Made by a program: the position numbers and the translations under genes. A stretch of DNA of 64,000 bases from Syngnathus acus. Lineage: Eukaryota; Chordata; Actinopteri; Syngnathiformes; Syngnathidae. Numbering within the stretch: position 1 is the stretch's first letter; each line of letters starts with the position of its first letter. The notes beneath the pieces were generated by a model that ran no database searches, was not told the origin of the DNA, and worked only from the letters and a program-made list of their open reading frames with translations. The stretch is from NCBI RefSeq assembly GCF_901709675.1, contig NC_051088.1, forward strand, positions 3,024,664 through 3,088,663, read 5' to 3'. Of this stretch, positions 22,455-33,026 are shown in pieces.

Positions 22455-22665
22455 CTGAGCCCCCTCCGGGGTGTTGCCCCTGGCCCCCTGCGGCCCCCAA
22501 TGGGGGCCTGTGGGCCCTGTGGCCCCCAATAGGGGCCTGTGGGCCCTACGGCCCCCCTGGCCCACTGCGGCCCCCATTGGGGGTGCCTGCAGCCCATGGC
22601 CCCCTGCGGCAAGTGGGGGGGGGCACAGGCCCCCCAGTGGGGCATGCGGCCCCCAGACCCCGGCT
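22455..22665. repeat. GC-rich, self-complementary minisatellite
   Basis: Repeated GGCCCCCAATGGGGGCCTG and variants (CCCCCAATAGGGGCC, CCCCCATTGGGGG) in a block of very high GC within an AT-rich genome. Each unit is itself an inverted repeat, so single strands would fold into stacked hairpins. It lies inside the hAT-like element ending at 22705. Confidence 0.75.
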
Positions 22666-22715
22666 ACTTTTCAGTGTTTTTTTTCATTTGCCGTTCTCAT
22701 CCCTGTAAATACAGT

Positions 22716-23037
22716 ACCAGCTCAGTGGCCTAGTGGTAGAGTGTCCGCCCTGAGACTGGAAGGTTGTGGGTTCAAACCCTGGCCGGGTCATACCAAAGAC
22801 TATAAAAATGGGACCCATTGCCTCCCTGCTTGGCACTCAGCATTAAGGGTTGGAATTGGGGGGTTAGATCACCAAAATGATTCCCGAGCGCGGCACCGCT
22901 GCTGCTCACTGCTCCCCTCTCCCCCAGGGGATGGATCAAAATCACATGGGGATGGGTTAAATGCAGAGGACAAATTTCACCACACCCAGATGTGTGTGTG
23001 ACGATCATTGGGACTTTAACTTTAACTTTAACTTTAA
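22716..23037 (+). mobile_element. tRNA-headed SINE (family B), full-length
   Basis: The head AGCTCAGTGGCCTAGTGGTA resembles box A, and GGTTCAAACCC matches box B; together they look like a tRNA gene start. The body includes GACCCATTGCCTCCCTGCTT and GTGTGTGACGATCATTGGG, ending in ACTTTA repeats. Truncated copies lie at 5737-5922 and 49086-49326. The tRNA-like head has no mature tRNA fold beyond the promoter boxes, so it is not annotated as a tRNA gene. Confidence 0.8.
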
Positions 23038-23599
23038 TGGCACACATAACTGAGACTGCGCCTTTTAGTACAGTGCGCCCTTTGGTTGTGAAATTACGGT
23101 AGATACCGTCCAAAAACGGACAAATTCAATGCACGTTCAGAAGCTCCTTTTGAACAAGGGGTCCTATGTTCAAATGTAACTTCACCTATAATTAAGTTTT
23201 GATTTGAATCATGTTTGATTTCAGTTACCGTTCAGTTTGTAACCTACAAATCTGCAAATGCTCATAATTTCACAAATGACCGTTTTTTGTTCTTTATAAA
23301 AAAAGTGTTTGGAAACTGTCGTGCATAATAATTTGGAACATTGCATTTTGAGTGTTTTATGTTGTAAAAATATACCGTTATCATTGGGTGGTGTGTTCAA
23401 AAACATTTAAATTGTACTCTAATAATTGATGACTGGGAAATTATAATGACTGCAATTCATATAAGTAATTTGGGAAAATCTGAGAAAATGTATGTTTTGC
23501 AGAATAATTTGGAACGCAGTGTAAATAAACCAAGCGCTGACATTACAAAATAGAGCAAAATAACTGACTTATTTTCTGCATATAGCGTAATAGAAGATG

Positions 23600-24145
23600 C
23601 TGTTTTTTGCATTGAAATAAGACTGTGGGGGTCGTCTTACATTCGGGGTCTAGACATTATACCCATTCACAACGCTAGCTGGCGCCAGATATCTTTAAAG
23701 CGAATGCTGAACTTAACTCCCCAGGCCAAAGCGAACCCCTGTCACGAAGAATAAAAATAAAAATAGCGGTAGCACGAAGAAGAAAAATAAAAAATAGCAG
23801 GAAGAAAATAAGAGAAGAGACAACAGAAAATGGAGAAACAGTAGGTTGATTCACAATTCAAAAACCAGAAGCCATTCATTTACAAATGTGATTGTACTTT
23901 AGTTTACATATTTAAATGTTCAGATATTCAGATGTGATAGACAGTTTTTGCATGATTTGAATGAGGCAAAATACCATGCTTTTTCTCTTGAATATATTGT
24001 TATAATCATTTGTTTCAGATGTACTGTAATTATTTTCTGTATAAAAATTAAATTTGGTATCCAAAAAGTCTTTTTTTAAACTTGAGTCTTGAAAAAGAGG
24101 GGGTCGTCTTATAATCAGGGTCGTCTTCTATTCGGGCCAATACGG
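23600..24145. mobile_element. MITE of the CCGTAYTGGCCCGAAT family, second copy
   Basis: The right end CTATTCGGGCCAATACGG is followed by TA (24146-24147). The sequence inside is the reverse complement of 13624-13905, with a short extra block near 23950. The left limit is unclear; GGGGGTCGTCTTACATTCGG at about 23627 may be a decayed inner repeat. Confidence 0.6.
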
Positions 24146-24907
24146 TACTTGTGTAACGTGTATACAAAGTATAAACACTGTTTTCTCAAGCATCTTTGTC
24201 ATTTAAAAAATAGCCAAGTATAAACTTTGAATGATACCATAACAAAAAACAACATAAGTTTAAAACATGTAAGCAACAAGTGATTGAGTCAAAATAAAAT
24301 ATAACAATCAGGGTTTCTTCCAGAAAACTTGCTAAGCCTTGTGGTAGAAAGGTCGACCGGGTTCATAATAGATATTTCATTTTAGTCAGTGTACAGCAGG
24401 TGTGTCAAACTTATTTTTGTCGTGGGCCGGATCGTAGTCATAGTTTGCTTCAAAGGGCAATTAAAATTGTCAACCCAAATAAATGTATGAACGTTTCATT
24501 TTGTATATATAGTATAGGCCAGTGGTCCCCAACCTTTTTTGCGCCACGGACCGGTTACATGTCAGAAATATTTTCGCGGACCGGCATTTATATAAATAAA
24601 TAATACATTTATATAAATAAATAAATAAATAATACATTTATAATAAATATATAAATACGATGAAATAAAATGATACGACTGACATAAAAACAAGTACAAA
24701 TGACAAAAATAAAACTCACCATTACGTTGAATTAGTGGGAGCACTGAGTTTGTTTCTCAGAAACGAGCCGGTCCCATCTAGACGTAATCTGAGACAATGA
24801 CACCCGAAGTGATTAAGGTTTGTCTTTTATTGCAGGATGCTTGGTCTCCATGTGTTGAAGCAGTTTTGAATGCTTCATTGCCTGGTTAGTTAGCCTGTCG
24901 CCACATA

Positions 24908-26610
24908 CCGTAATTTTCGGACTATAAGTCGCGTTTCTTTTCATAGTTTGGGTGGGGGGGCGACTTATACTCAGGAGCGACTTATATGTTTTTTTTCAAA
25001 AATTTAAAAAAAAAAAAAAAAAAAAATGAAACCGCGATAAACGAACCGCACTGTAGCAAGGGATTACTGTAATTTGAATTTCAAGTGACGTCAGCAGCGC
25101 GACGTCAGCAGCGCGACGTGTTGTTGTTTACATAAAGGACAAAGATTGACTCGACGGAGCTCTCTTTCACTTCCGTGGATTGAAGTCGGGGGCCGGCGCT
25201 CGGCCGGGTGGCTGTCCAGGGACGGTGGATGGGGCTCGGACAATGCTTTTATGCACGCCCGGTCGTACTCTACCGAGCTGTCTTTCACCTCCGTGGATGG
25301 AAGTCGAGGGCCGGCGCTCGGCCGGGTGGCTGTCCGGGGACGGTGTATGGGGCTCGGTCATGGCTTTTACGCACGCCCGGTCCTATTCTATGGAGCTCTC
25401 TTCCATTTCCGTGGCTGGAAGTCCACGCCGCCACACGCCTGGAAGTTTGTTTTGTTAAATAAAGAGCCGTTTACCAAACCCACGTCTTTCCTTGAACTTT
25501 GTTAACGCTACAATATAGTTATATAGTAGATCTGTGGAATAACGACGAGGCTGACGTCAGGGCGCACGCACGCGCGGCGTTGTTGACAAAGGACGAGGAA
25601 TTTGATCGATGGATTTAATGATTTAGAGTGCACAGATGGTTTGATAACATTATTGCTTATATAATAGTTATTTGATATATAATTTATATATCGTTATATG
25701 GGCCTGTGGAATATTTTGAAGTGCAAGAGCCGTCAGCGGCGCGCACGCATTGTTGACAAAGGACGATTGATGGATTTAATGAATTGGAGTGACACAGATG
25801 GTTTTATTAACGTGTTATTTATGTAATAGTTTTTTTAATAACTCTGAATTTTACGTCAGGGCCGTTCTCAGCTCTTAGTTTGTGTTTATGTCACGTTAGC
25901 ATACCTATCGTCTATGGAGCTCTCTTCCATTTCCGTGGCTGGAAGTCCACGCCGCCACACGCCTGGAAGTTTGTTTTGTTAAATAAAGAGCCGTTTACCA
26001 AACCCACGTCTTTCCTTGAACTTTGTTAACGCTACAATATAGTTATATAGTAGATCTGTGGAATAACAACGAGGCTGACGTCAGGGCGCACGCACGCGCG
26101 CCGTTGTTGACAAAGGACGAGGAATTTGATCGATGGATTTAATGATTTAGAGTGCACTGATGGTTTGATAACATTATTGCTTATATAATAGTTATTTGAT
26201 ATATAATTTATATATCGTTATATGGGCCTGTGGAATATTTTGAAGTGCAAGAGCCGTCAGCGGCGCGCACGCATTGTTGACAAAGGACGATTGATGGATT
26301 TAATGAATTGGAGTGACAGATGGTTTTATTAACGTGTTATTTATGTAATAGTTTTTTGAATAACTCTGAATTTTACGTCAGGGCCGTTCTCAGCTCTTAG
26401 TTTGTGTTTGTCACGTTAGCATACCTATCGTTTAGCCTGTTGTTGCTCGTTCATGACTGTTCTTGGTGTTGGATTTTGTCGAATAGATTGCCCCCCAAAA
26501 TGCGACTTATACTCCGGAGCGACTTATATATGTTTTTTTTTCACTTTTTTGGACATTTTATGGCTGGTGCGACTTATACTCGGGTGCGACTTATAGTCCG
26601 AAAATTACGG
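24908..26610. mobile_element. TA-flanked CCGTAATTTTCGG element, copy 2
   Basis: Termini CCGTAATTTTCGGACTATAAG and its inverse, with TA on both sides (24906-24907, 26611-26612). TATAAGTCGC motifs lie subterminally. It contains the 118-bp GC-rich units (25155-25420) and a tandem duplication of about 524 bp (25388-25911 and 25912-26432). Relative to copy 1 (6040-11197) it is inverted and free of foreign insertions, so it defines the family: 1.7 kb, no protein recognised. Confidence 0.8.
25388..26432. repeat. Tandem duplication of about 524 bp inside the CCGT element
   Basis: CTATGGAGCTCTCTTCCATT starts at 25388 and again at 25912, and both units run to GTTAGCATACCTATCGT. Each unit includes a TTAAATAAAG polyadenylation-like hexamer context and CGTTATATGGGCCTGTGGAA. 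The copies differ by only a few substitutions and small indels by eye. Confidence 0.8.
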
Positions 26611-26830
26611 TATTAGCTTTGCGGGCTCGACTGGGGAAACATGTCACGTGACCGGGACGAGTGTCTTGACCTGAAATAATTGATCGTCGATAATTCTTTT
26701 TTTTTTCTGTGCGGCTTGGCGGCCCGGTACCAAGTGACCCACGGACCGGTACCGGTCCGCGGCCCGGTGGTTGGGGACCACTGGTATAGGCCACACAACA
26801 AACTGATGAATAACTGGTTTTCAAAAAAGA

Positions 26831-27030
26831 GACTAATAAAAACTGTTCAAATATTTAACAATGAAATATTGAAATCAAATCAAACATTTAAAAATAAAAA
26901 TTATTTAAAAAGATGAATGTAATAAAAATGGCAAAAAAGACTAATAAAAACTGTGCAAATATTTAACAATGAAATATTGAAATCAAATCAAATATTTAAA
27001 AATAAAAATTATTTAAAAAGATGAATGGTA
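26831..27030. repeat. 108-bp direct tandem repeat in the hAT shell
   Basis: GACTAATAAAAACTG is at 26831 and 26939, followed by near-identical AT-rich sequence ending AAAAAGATGAATG. Two units, low complexity, part of the 24397-32941 shell. Confidence 0.7.
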
Positions 27031-27127
27031 ATAAAAATTGCTAACACCTCTATTTTTAGAAGTGAAAACAATTAGAAATTTTGGAATTGACATATAGGAG
27101 ACCCTTTATGAAGAATAAAATATATGG

Positions 27128-28133
27128 ACCTAGTTTTCCCTCGCCCGGACGTGGGTCGCTCGGGTCCCGCTCTGGAGCCAGGCCTGGAGTAGGGGCTTGA
27201 AGGCGTTGCGTCTGGTGGCCGGGCCTTTGCCTATGGGGCCCGGCCGGGCACAGCCTGAAAAGAAAACGTGGGTCCCCCTTCCCACGGGCTCACCACCTGT
27301 AGGAGGGGCCAAAGGGGTCGGGTGCAAAGCAAGCTGGGCGGCGGCCAAAGGCGGGGACCTTGGCGGTTCCGATCCTCGGCTGCAGAAGCTGGCTCTTGAG
27401 ACATGGAATGTCACCTCTCTAGCTGGGAAAGAGCCCGAGCTGGTGTGTGAGGCAGAAAAGTTCCGACTAGACATAGTCGGACTTGCCTCCATACATAGCT
27501 TGGGCTCTGGTACTAGCCCTCTCGAGAGGGGCTGGACTCTCTTCCACTCTGGAGTTGCCCACGGTGCGAGACGTCGAGCAGGTGTGGGCATACTTATTGC
27601 CCCCCGGCTGGGCACCTGCACATTGGGATTCACCCCGGTGAACGAGAGGGTAGCCTCCCTCCGACTTCGGGTGGGGGGGGATGGGCCCTGACTATTGTTT
27701 GTGCCTATGCACTGAACAGCAGCTCAGAGTACCCACCCTTTTTGAGGTCCTTAGAAGAAGTGCTGGAGAGCACTCCTTCTGGGGACTCTATCGTTCTACT
27801 GGGTGACTCCAATGTTCACGTGGGCAATGACAGTGAGACCTGGAAGGGTGTAATTGGGAGGAACCCCCCCCCCCCCCACCCCCCGATCTGAACCCGAGCG
27901 GTGTTCTATTGTTGGACTTCTGTGCTCGACACGAATTGTCAATAATGAACACCATGTTTAAACATAAGGGTGTTCATGTGTGCACTTGGCACCAGGACAC
28001 CCTAGGCCGCAGTTCGATGATCGACTTTGTAGTCGTGTCATTGGATTTGTGGCCGCATGTTTTGGACACTTTGGTGAAGAGAGGGGCGGAGCTGTCAACT
28101 GATAACCACCTGGTGGTGGGTTGGCTCCGATGG
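27128..28133 (+). mobile_element. LINE copy 2, 5' part (endonuclease)
   Basis: The start TAGTTTTCCCTCGCCCGG is a clean 5' boundary. It encodes LALETWNVTSLAGKE and an endonuclease up to [15 protein letters not shown] run of C near 27870 and a shift near 27690 break the frame. The catalytic SDHH-type motif reads STDNH, one His changed. The sequence stops inside the ORF at 28133 and resumes at 30664, so the two parts are one LINE split by an insertion. Confidence 0.85.
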
Positions 28134-30663
28134 TGGGTGGCAAGTGTATTTTAACGTCATGGGTTTCCACACTTGAAAAGGAAGGACTTGATCAGACTGG
28201 GATTTCACTCTTTGTTCGGGTTTTTATTGAGCCAAACAATCAAGGTGAAAACCTTTAAACCAGGGCTGTGGACTCGGTCGGATTTTTGCACCGAGTCCGA
28301 GTCCGGCCTCTTGACCATGAGTCCGAGTCCGGCTGTCCATTTTTTCTGTTAATTCATGTGACTGCTTAGTCTTTATTCAAGGCTAATTTAGATCAAAATC
28401 TAAATAATTACAACAGTTTTGTGATGGCTTTGTCTTTATTAAACATATAAACGAATACAATAAACAGATACTTTCAAGTTTTAATCATTAATTACACCAT
28501 TATAGCTCAGACATTTATCTAAACACAAATAATTAGTGACGACCCCTTATTTGGAAAGCGAAAAACCCATGTCGTACGGCGTCAGCACTATGTTGTTTTC
28601 AATAAAAACATGAAGAACTCACGTTTGCGTCAGTCAATTTTAATTTTTATAAAGGATTATTCTCATTTGATGTCTTTAAATTCATCCGCGTTCTGCCATT
28701 GAAGCGGGGTGCATTCAAAGACCAGTCGTACAGACGGAACACTCATTCACTTCACCAAAACGCAACAATATAATTACGTGAGCTCTTTGCATAAACCTCG
28801 ATGCAAAGAAACTCCTCTTTTTGGGTACAGGCTACAAGGAGTATATATTACAAAGGAGACTTTATACTTAATTGTGATCATCATTCATCCATCCATTTTA
28901 TTTTATTACTCAGGTATTTTCAAAGCAAATTAATATTGTTGCATTTATTAATTTGCTTTAACATGACAGCGCAATATAATTAAAAGCTGACACGATAGCA
29001 ATGTCAAACGTGTTCATTTAAGAAAAAGCCACACACGTTTTGTGATCAAATCTTTCATAACGAGAATGATTTGAGTGAATTGATTTTACAATTTTTATCC
29101 CCCCTCCCCACCATCTGTCACTTTGCTTGGGACAAAAGGAGCCTTCAGAACTGAAATTTCTTCTCAATTATTCAATCAAATCAATTCACTCATCATTCTC
29201 GTTATGAAAGATTTGATCACAAAACGTTTCCGTCTGTACGACTGGTCTTTGAATGCACCCCGCTTCAATGGCAGAACGCGGATGAATTTAAAGACATCAA
29301 ATGAGAATAATCCTTTATAAAAATTAAAATTGACTGACGCAAACATGAGTTCTTCATGTTTTTATTGAAAACAACATAGTGTTGACGCCGTACGACATCG
29401 GTTTTTCGCTATAATTCGGTATAATTCGAGGTAGTCCACCCTCACCCAAAGTTAAGGTTTCATGGGAATATTATTGTCATAATTGTCTGGACCATATATG
29501 ATAATTGTTTAATGGTAGTTATTGATAGATCTTGAAGATGTCAAGTTATAGGTGCATAAGACTATGTTGTTCATGCATATAGCACGTTCATTGTAAGAGG
29601 GGAAGAGATGTGTATTTTGGGCTAACTCAAATTCCGTAGTAGAAAAACCCCGGAAGTGGGATGGGCATTCTGTGTTGTTCTGGTACGCCCTGTGAACGCA
29701 CTGTGAGTAAGGAATAAAGCAGTTATCATTCACGTCGTTGTCCGACCTATTCTTGCTATCTAAGAACCTGGAAAATAGTAAGGATATAACATATATCACG
29801 TGTCATTACGACGAGTTTGGTGGAGTTTTTACTGCTTCTTCCAACTCCTACCGCGCTGACTGTAACCTGACACTCTCTGGCTGTGTCTTGCCTCTTTTTT
29901 TTATTGTCGGACTCGGTGGACTCGGTCAAAATCAGCACAGAGTCCGAGTCCGGCAAAAATGACCGAGTCCGACCGAGTCCGAGTCCCCGAGTCCGAACCG
30001 AGTCCACAGCCCTGCTTTAAACCACATCCAAAAAATGGATGAGTTTAAACAAAAGGTACAATTTTCTTCCAGATAAAACAATGCAACTTAGTGTTCTTTA
30101 ACACTTTAACACAAACCAATAAACAATGTAGATAAAGTTCAGTTCTTTTTACTGAAAGAAAGAAAGAAAGAAAGAAAAGGTCTTGAACATAAAAGTATTC
30201 TTTCAAACAAAAGTCAATCTACAACTTAATGCTTGTCATAAAGACAACACATTCTCCAGACCAACTGTAATGCAATCAGTGCTCTAAATGGTTAACTAAA
30301 TGAGTCCAGATGAGAACTGTGAGCTCACCGGTAGTCCCTTTGCTCTCCTCTTCCCATGAGTTTTTTCCTTTCTCCGTGGAGCTTAGTGCGGTTCGCTGCT
30401 ACTGCTGTGTTGCTCGCTGATCAAAAGGATTGTGTTGTTTGCTGCTGCTTTCGCTGCTGCTCACTGGACAAGAGGATTGTGTTGTTTGCTGCTTATGAAC
30501 CCTGGTGTGTGCGTGCTCCCAATCAGGATAAATTGCGCTCAGCTGTTGAGGCGCTCTGAGGAGCTCCACTGCGTGCTGCGCGTTCACGTCGTACACCTGC
30601 AGTGACCCCTTGTGGTCACATGCACCCACAGACAGGTGCGCACCTCCCAGGTCGCCGCAACAA
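28134..30663. other. Insertion splitting LINE copy 2
   Basis: The 2.5 kb between the LINE halves includes the hAT-like element 28261-30014. The flanks (28134-28252 and 30023-30663) come from an earlier insertion of unknown type; the right flank has CTGCTGCTTTCGCTGCTGCT and a (GAAA)n run at 30158-30177. I see no paired termini for it. Confidence 0.55.
28261..30014. mobile_element. hAT-like non-autonomous element (CAGGGCTGTGGACTC), copy 1, perfect TSD
   Basis: Left terminus CAGGGCTGTGGACTCGGT, right terminus inverted (ACCGAGTCCACAGCCCTG). The perfect 8-bp duplication CTTTAAAC lies at 28253-28260 and 30015-30022. Subterminal GAGTCCGAGTCCGG repeats line both ends. Inside is a fold-back: about 28556-28742 is inverted at 29229-29411. 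No transposase. Length 1,754 bp; nearly the same as 46074-47807. Confidence 0.9.
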
Positions 30664-32845
30664 ACATGCCGGTCCGACCTGGCAGACCCAAACGTACTGT
30701 GAGGGTCTGCTGTGACGTCTGGCAGAATCCCCTGTCAGGAAGAGCTTCAACTCCCACCTCCGTCAGAGCTTTTCCCACGTCCCGGAGGAGGCGGGGTCCA
30801 TTGAGTCCGAGTGGACCATGTTCCGTGCCTCCATTGTTGAGGCAGCTGACCGTAGCTATAGCCGTAAGGTGGTCGGTGCCTGTCGTGGCGGCAATCCTCG
30901 AACCCGCTGGTGGACACCGGTGGTAAGGGATGCCGTCAAGCTGAAGGAGTCCTATCGGGCCGTTTTGGCCTGTGGGACTCCGGAGGCAGCCGACAGGTAC
31001 CGGATGGCCAAGCGGAAAGCGGCTTCTGCCGGGTGTGGGAGGAGTTTGGCGAGGCCATAGAGAATGACTTCCGGACGGCTTTGAGGAAATTCTGGTCCAC
31101 CATCCGGCGTCTCAGGAGGGGGAAGCAGTGCACCGTCAACACTGTTTACAGTGGAGATGGCGTGCTGCTGACCTCGACTCGGGACATCGTGAGTTGGTGG
31201 GGAGAATACTTTGAAGACCTCCTCAATTCCACCGACACGCCTTCCATTGTGGAAGCAGGGCCTGGAGACTCTGAGGTGGATTCTCCAATCTCTGGGGTCG
31301 AAGTCACTGAGGCAGTTAAAAAACTCCTCGGGGGCAAGGCCCCAGGGGTGGATGACATTCCCCCGGAGTTCTTAAAGGCTCTGGATGTTGTGGGATTGTC
31401 CTGGCTGACACGCCTCTGCAACATTGCATGGACATCAGGGACAGTGCCTCTGGATTGGCAGACTGGGGCGGTGGTTCCCCCCTTTAAGAAGGGGGACCGG
31501 AGGGTGTGTTCCAACTAGAGAGAAATCACACTCCTCAGCCTCCCTGGTAAGGTCTATTCAGGGGTGCTGGAGAGGAGGGTCCGTCGGGAGGTCGAACCTT
31601 GGATTCAGGCGGAGCAGTGTGGTTTTCGTCCTGGCCTTGGAACAGTGGACCAGCTCTATACCCTCGGCAGGATCCTCGAGGGGGCATGGGAGTTCGCTCA
31701 ACAAATTCCACATGTGTTTTGTGGACTTGGAGAAGGCGTTCGACCGTGTCCCTCAGGAAGTTCTGTGGAGGGTGCTTCGGAAGTATGGGGTGCCGAGCCA
31801 ACTGATAAGGCCGGTTCGGTCCCTGTATCAACGATGCCAGAGTCTGGTCCGCATTACCGGCAGTAAGTCGGATTCGTTCCCAGTGAGGGTTGGACTCCGC
31901 CAAGGCTGCCCTTTGTCACCGATTCTGTTCATAACTTTTATGGACAGAATTTCTAGGCGCAGCCGAGGTGTTGAGGGTGTCCGGTTTGGGGACCTCAGTA
32001 TTGCGTCTCTGCTTTTTGCAGACGACGTGGTGCTGTTGGCTTCTTCAAACTGTGATCTCCAGCTCTCACTGGAGTGGTTCGCAGCCGAGTGTGAAGCGGT
32101 CAGGATGAGGGTCAGCACCTCCAAATCTGAGTCCATGTTCCTCGGTCGGAAAAGGGTGGAATGCCCTCTCCGGATCTGGGATGAGATCCTGCCCCAAGTC
32201 GAGGAGTTCAAGTATCTTGGGGTCTTGTTCATGAGTGAGGGCAGGATGGAGCGTGAGATCGACAGGCAGATCGATGCAGCGTCGGCAGTAATGCGGACTC
32301 TGTACCGGTCCGTCGTGGTGAAGAGAGAGTTGAGCCAAAAGGCAAAGCTCTCAATTTACCGGTCGATCTACGCTCCTACCCTCACCTATGGTCACGAGCT
32401 ATGGGTCGTGACCGAAAAAAAAAGATCCCGGATACAAGCGGCCGAAATGAGTTTCCTCCGCAGGGTGTCTGGGCTCTCCCTTAGAGATAAGGTGAGAAGC
32501 TTGGTCATCCGGGAGAGACTTGGAGTAGAGACGCTGCTCCTCCACATTGAGAGGAGCCAGATGAGGTGGCTCGGGCATCTCATCAGGGTGCCTCCTGGAA
32601 GCCTCCCTGGGGAGGTGTTCCAGGCATGTCCCACCGGTAGGAGACCCCGTGGACGACCCAGGGCGTGCTGGAGAGACTATGTCTCTCAGCTGGCCTGGGA
32701 ACGCCTTGGGATCCCCCGGGATGAGCTGGATGAAGTGGCTGGGGAGAGGGAAGTCTGGGAGTCCCTCCTAAAGCTGCTGCCCTAGCGATCCGACCCCGAA
32801 TAAACGGAAGAAGCTGGATGGATGGATGGATGGATGGATGGAATT
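30664..32845 (+). mobile_element. LINE copy 2, 3' part (RT to (GGAT)n tail)
   Basis: Continues from 28133 with [10 protein letters not shown]. It encodes the linker, an RT with CFVDLEKAFDRVP, GLRQGCPLSP and the catalytic SLLFADDVVLL (about 32005), then SKSESMFLG, TLTYGHELWVV and the C-terminal FQACPTGRRPRGRPRACWRD, stopping at 32785. The 3' end is CGGAAGAAGCTGGATGG followed by a (GGAT)n tail. Breaks: an in-frame TAG at 31516-31518, also present in copy 1, and a one-base shift near 31705. Both parts together make about 3.2 kb, near full length. Confidence 0.88.
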
Positions 32846-33026
32846 GACATAAATATTCGATGCACAATTTGTCTTTGCGGGCCACATAAAATGATGTGGC
32901 GGGCTGTATCTGGACCTCGGGCCTTGACTTTGACACCTGTGGTGTACAGTATTTACTTGTAGGCCTGTCACAGTAAAAAAAATTCCTGGGCATATATTTA
33001 CCCAGAAACTGTCACAATAAACAATA

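Larger units (their letters stand above)
21381..22705. mobile_element. hAT-like element (CAGGGATGAGAA termini) nested in the Tc1 shell
   Basis: Left end CAGGGATGAGAA, right end TTCTCATCCCTG. TAAATA is present on both sides (21375-21380 and 22706-22711), a partial 8-bp-type duplication. Inside are part of a Tigger-like element (about 21735-22318), 185-bp tandem units and a very GC-rich block (22455-22665). No complete transposase. Confidence 0.65.
19547..23521 (+). mobile_element. Degraded Tc1-like transposon acting as host for three later insertions
   Basis: Left end CACTGCGTTCCAAATTATTA preceded by TA (19545-19546); inverted right end AATAATTTGGAACGCAGTG followed by TA (23522-23523). A transposase remnant at about 19780-20095 reads VLFTDECRVTLDGPDGW and QQGGGRVMFCVGIFG, the region of the first catalytic Asp in Tc1-type DDE enzymes. 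After that the element is interrupted by a CCGT element (20138-21246), a hAT (21381-22705) and a SINE (22716-23037), and the rest of the transposase is gone. Confidence 0.8.
24520..26783. mobile_element. Second hAT, nested in the shell, with 8-bp TSD
   Basis: Left end CAGTGGTCCCCAACCTTTTT and inverted right end GGTTGGGGACCACTG; GGACCGG repeats lie inside both ends. The flanking duplication GTATAGGC (24512-24519 and 26784-26791) is perfect. Its interior is mostly the CCGT element 24908-26610. No transposase remains. Confidence 0.88.
24397..32941. mobile_element. Outer hAT shell with 8-bp TSD, split by later insertions
   Basis: Left end CAGGTGTGTCAAACTT with a GGGCCGGA block inside; right end GGCCTTGACTTTGACACCTGTG. 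The 8-bp duplication GTGTACAG lies at 24389-24396 and 32942-32949, 8.5 kb apart. Only about 120 bp of shell remains at the left, 320 bp in the middle (26792-27115) and 100 bp at the right. The rest is a second hAT, a CCGT element, a LINE and a third hAT-like element. The matching TSD shows these were one small element at insertion. Confidence 0.8.

Noticed and set aside
22720-22795. Possible tRNA gene
   Set aside because: Only box A- and box B-like motifs fit. The sequence is the head of a SINE with other copies in the window, and the acceptor and anticodon stems are not convincing.
22019-23001. Long overlapping plus-strand open frames (229 and 176 codons)
   Set aside because: They run through the 185-bp repeat, the GC-rich minisatellite and a SINE. 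Composition explains the lack of stops, and no domain is present.
13624-24145. One giant element spanning dtx3 exon 1, with ends at 13624 and 24145
   Set aside because: Both places carry the same end of one MITE family in opposite orientation, but they differ by indels and the second copy continues into its own interior. Two independent insertions explain this better than one 10.5-kb transposon.
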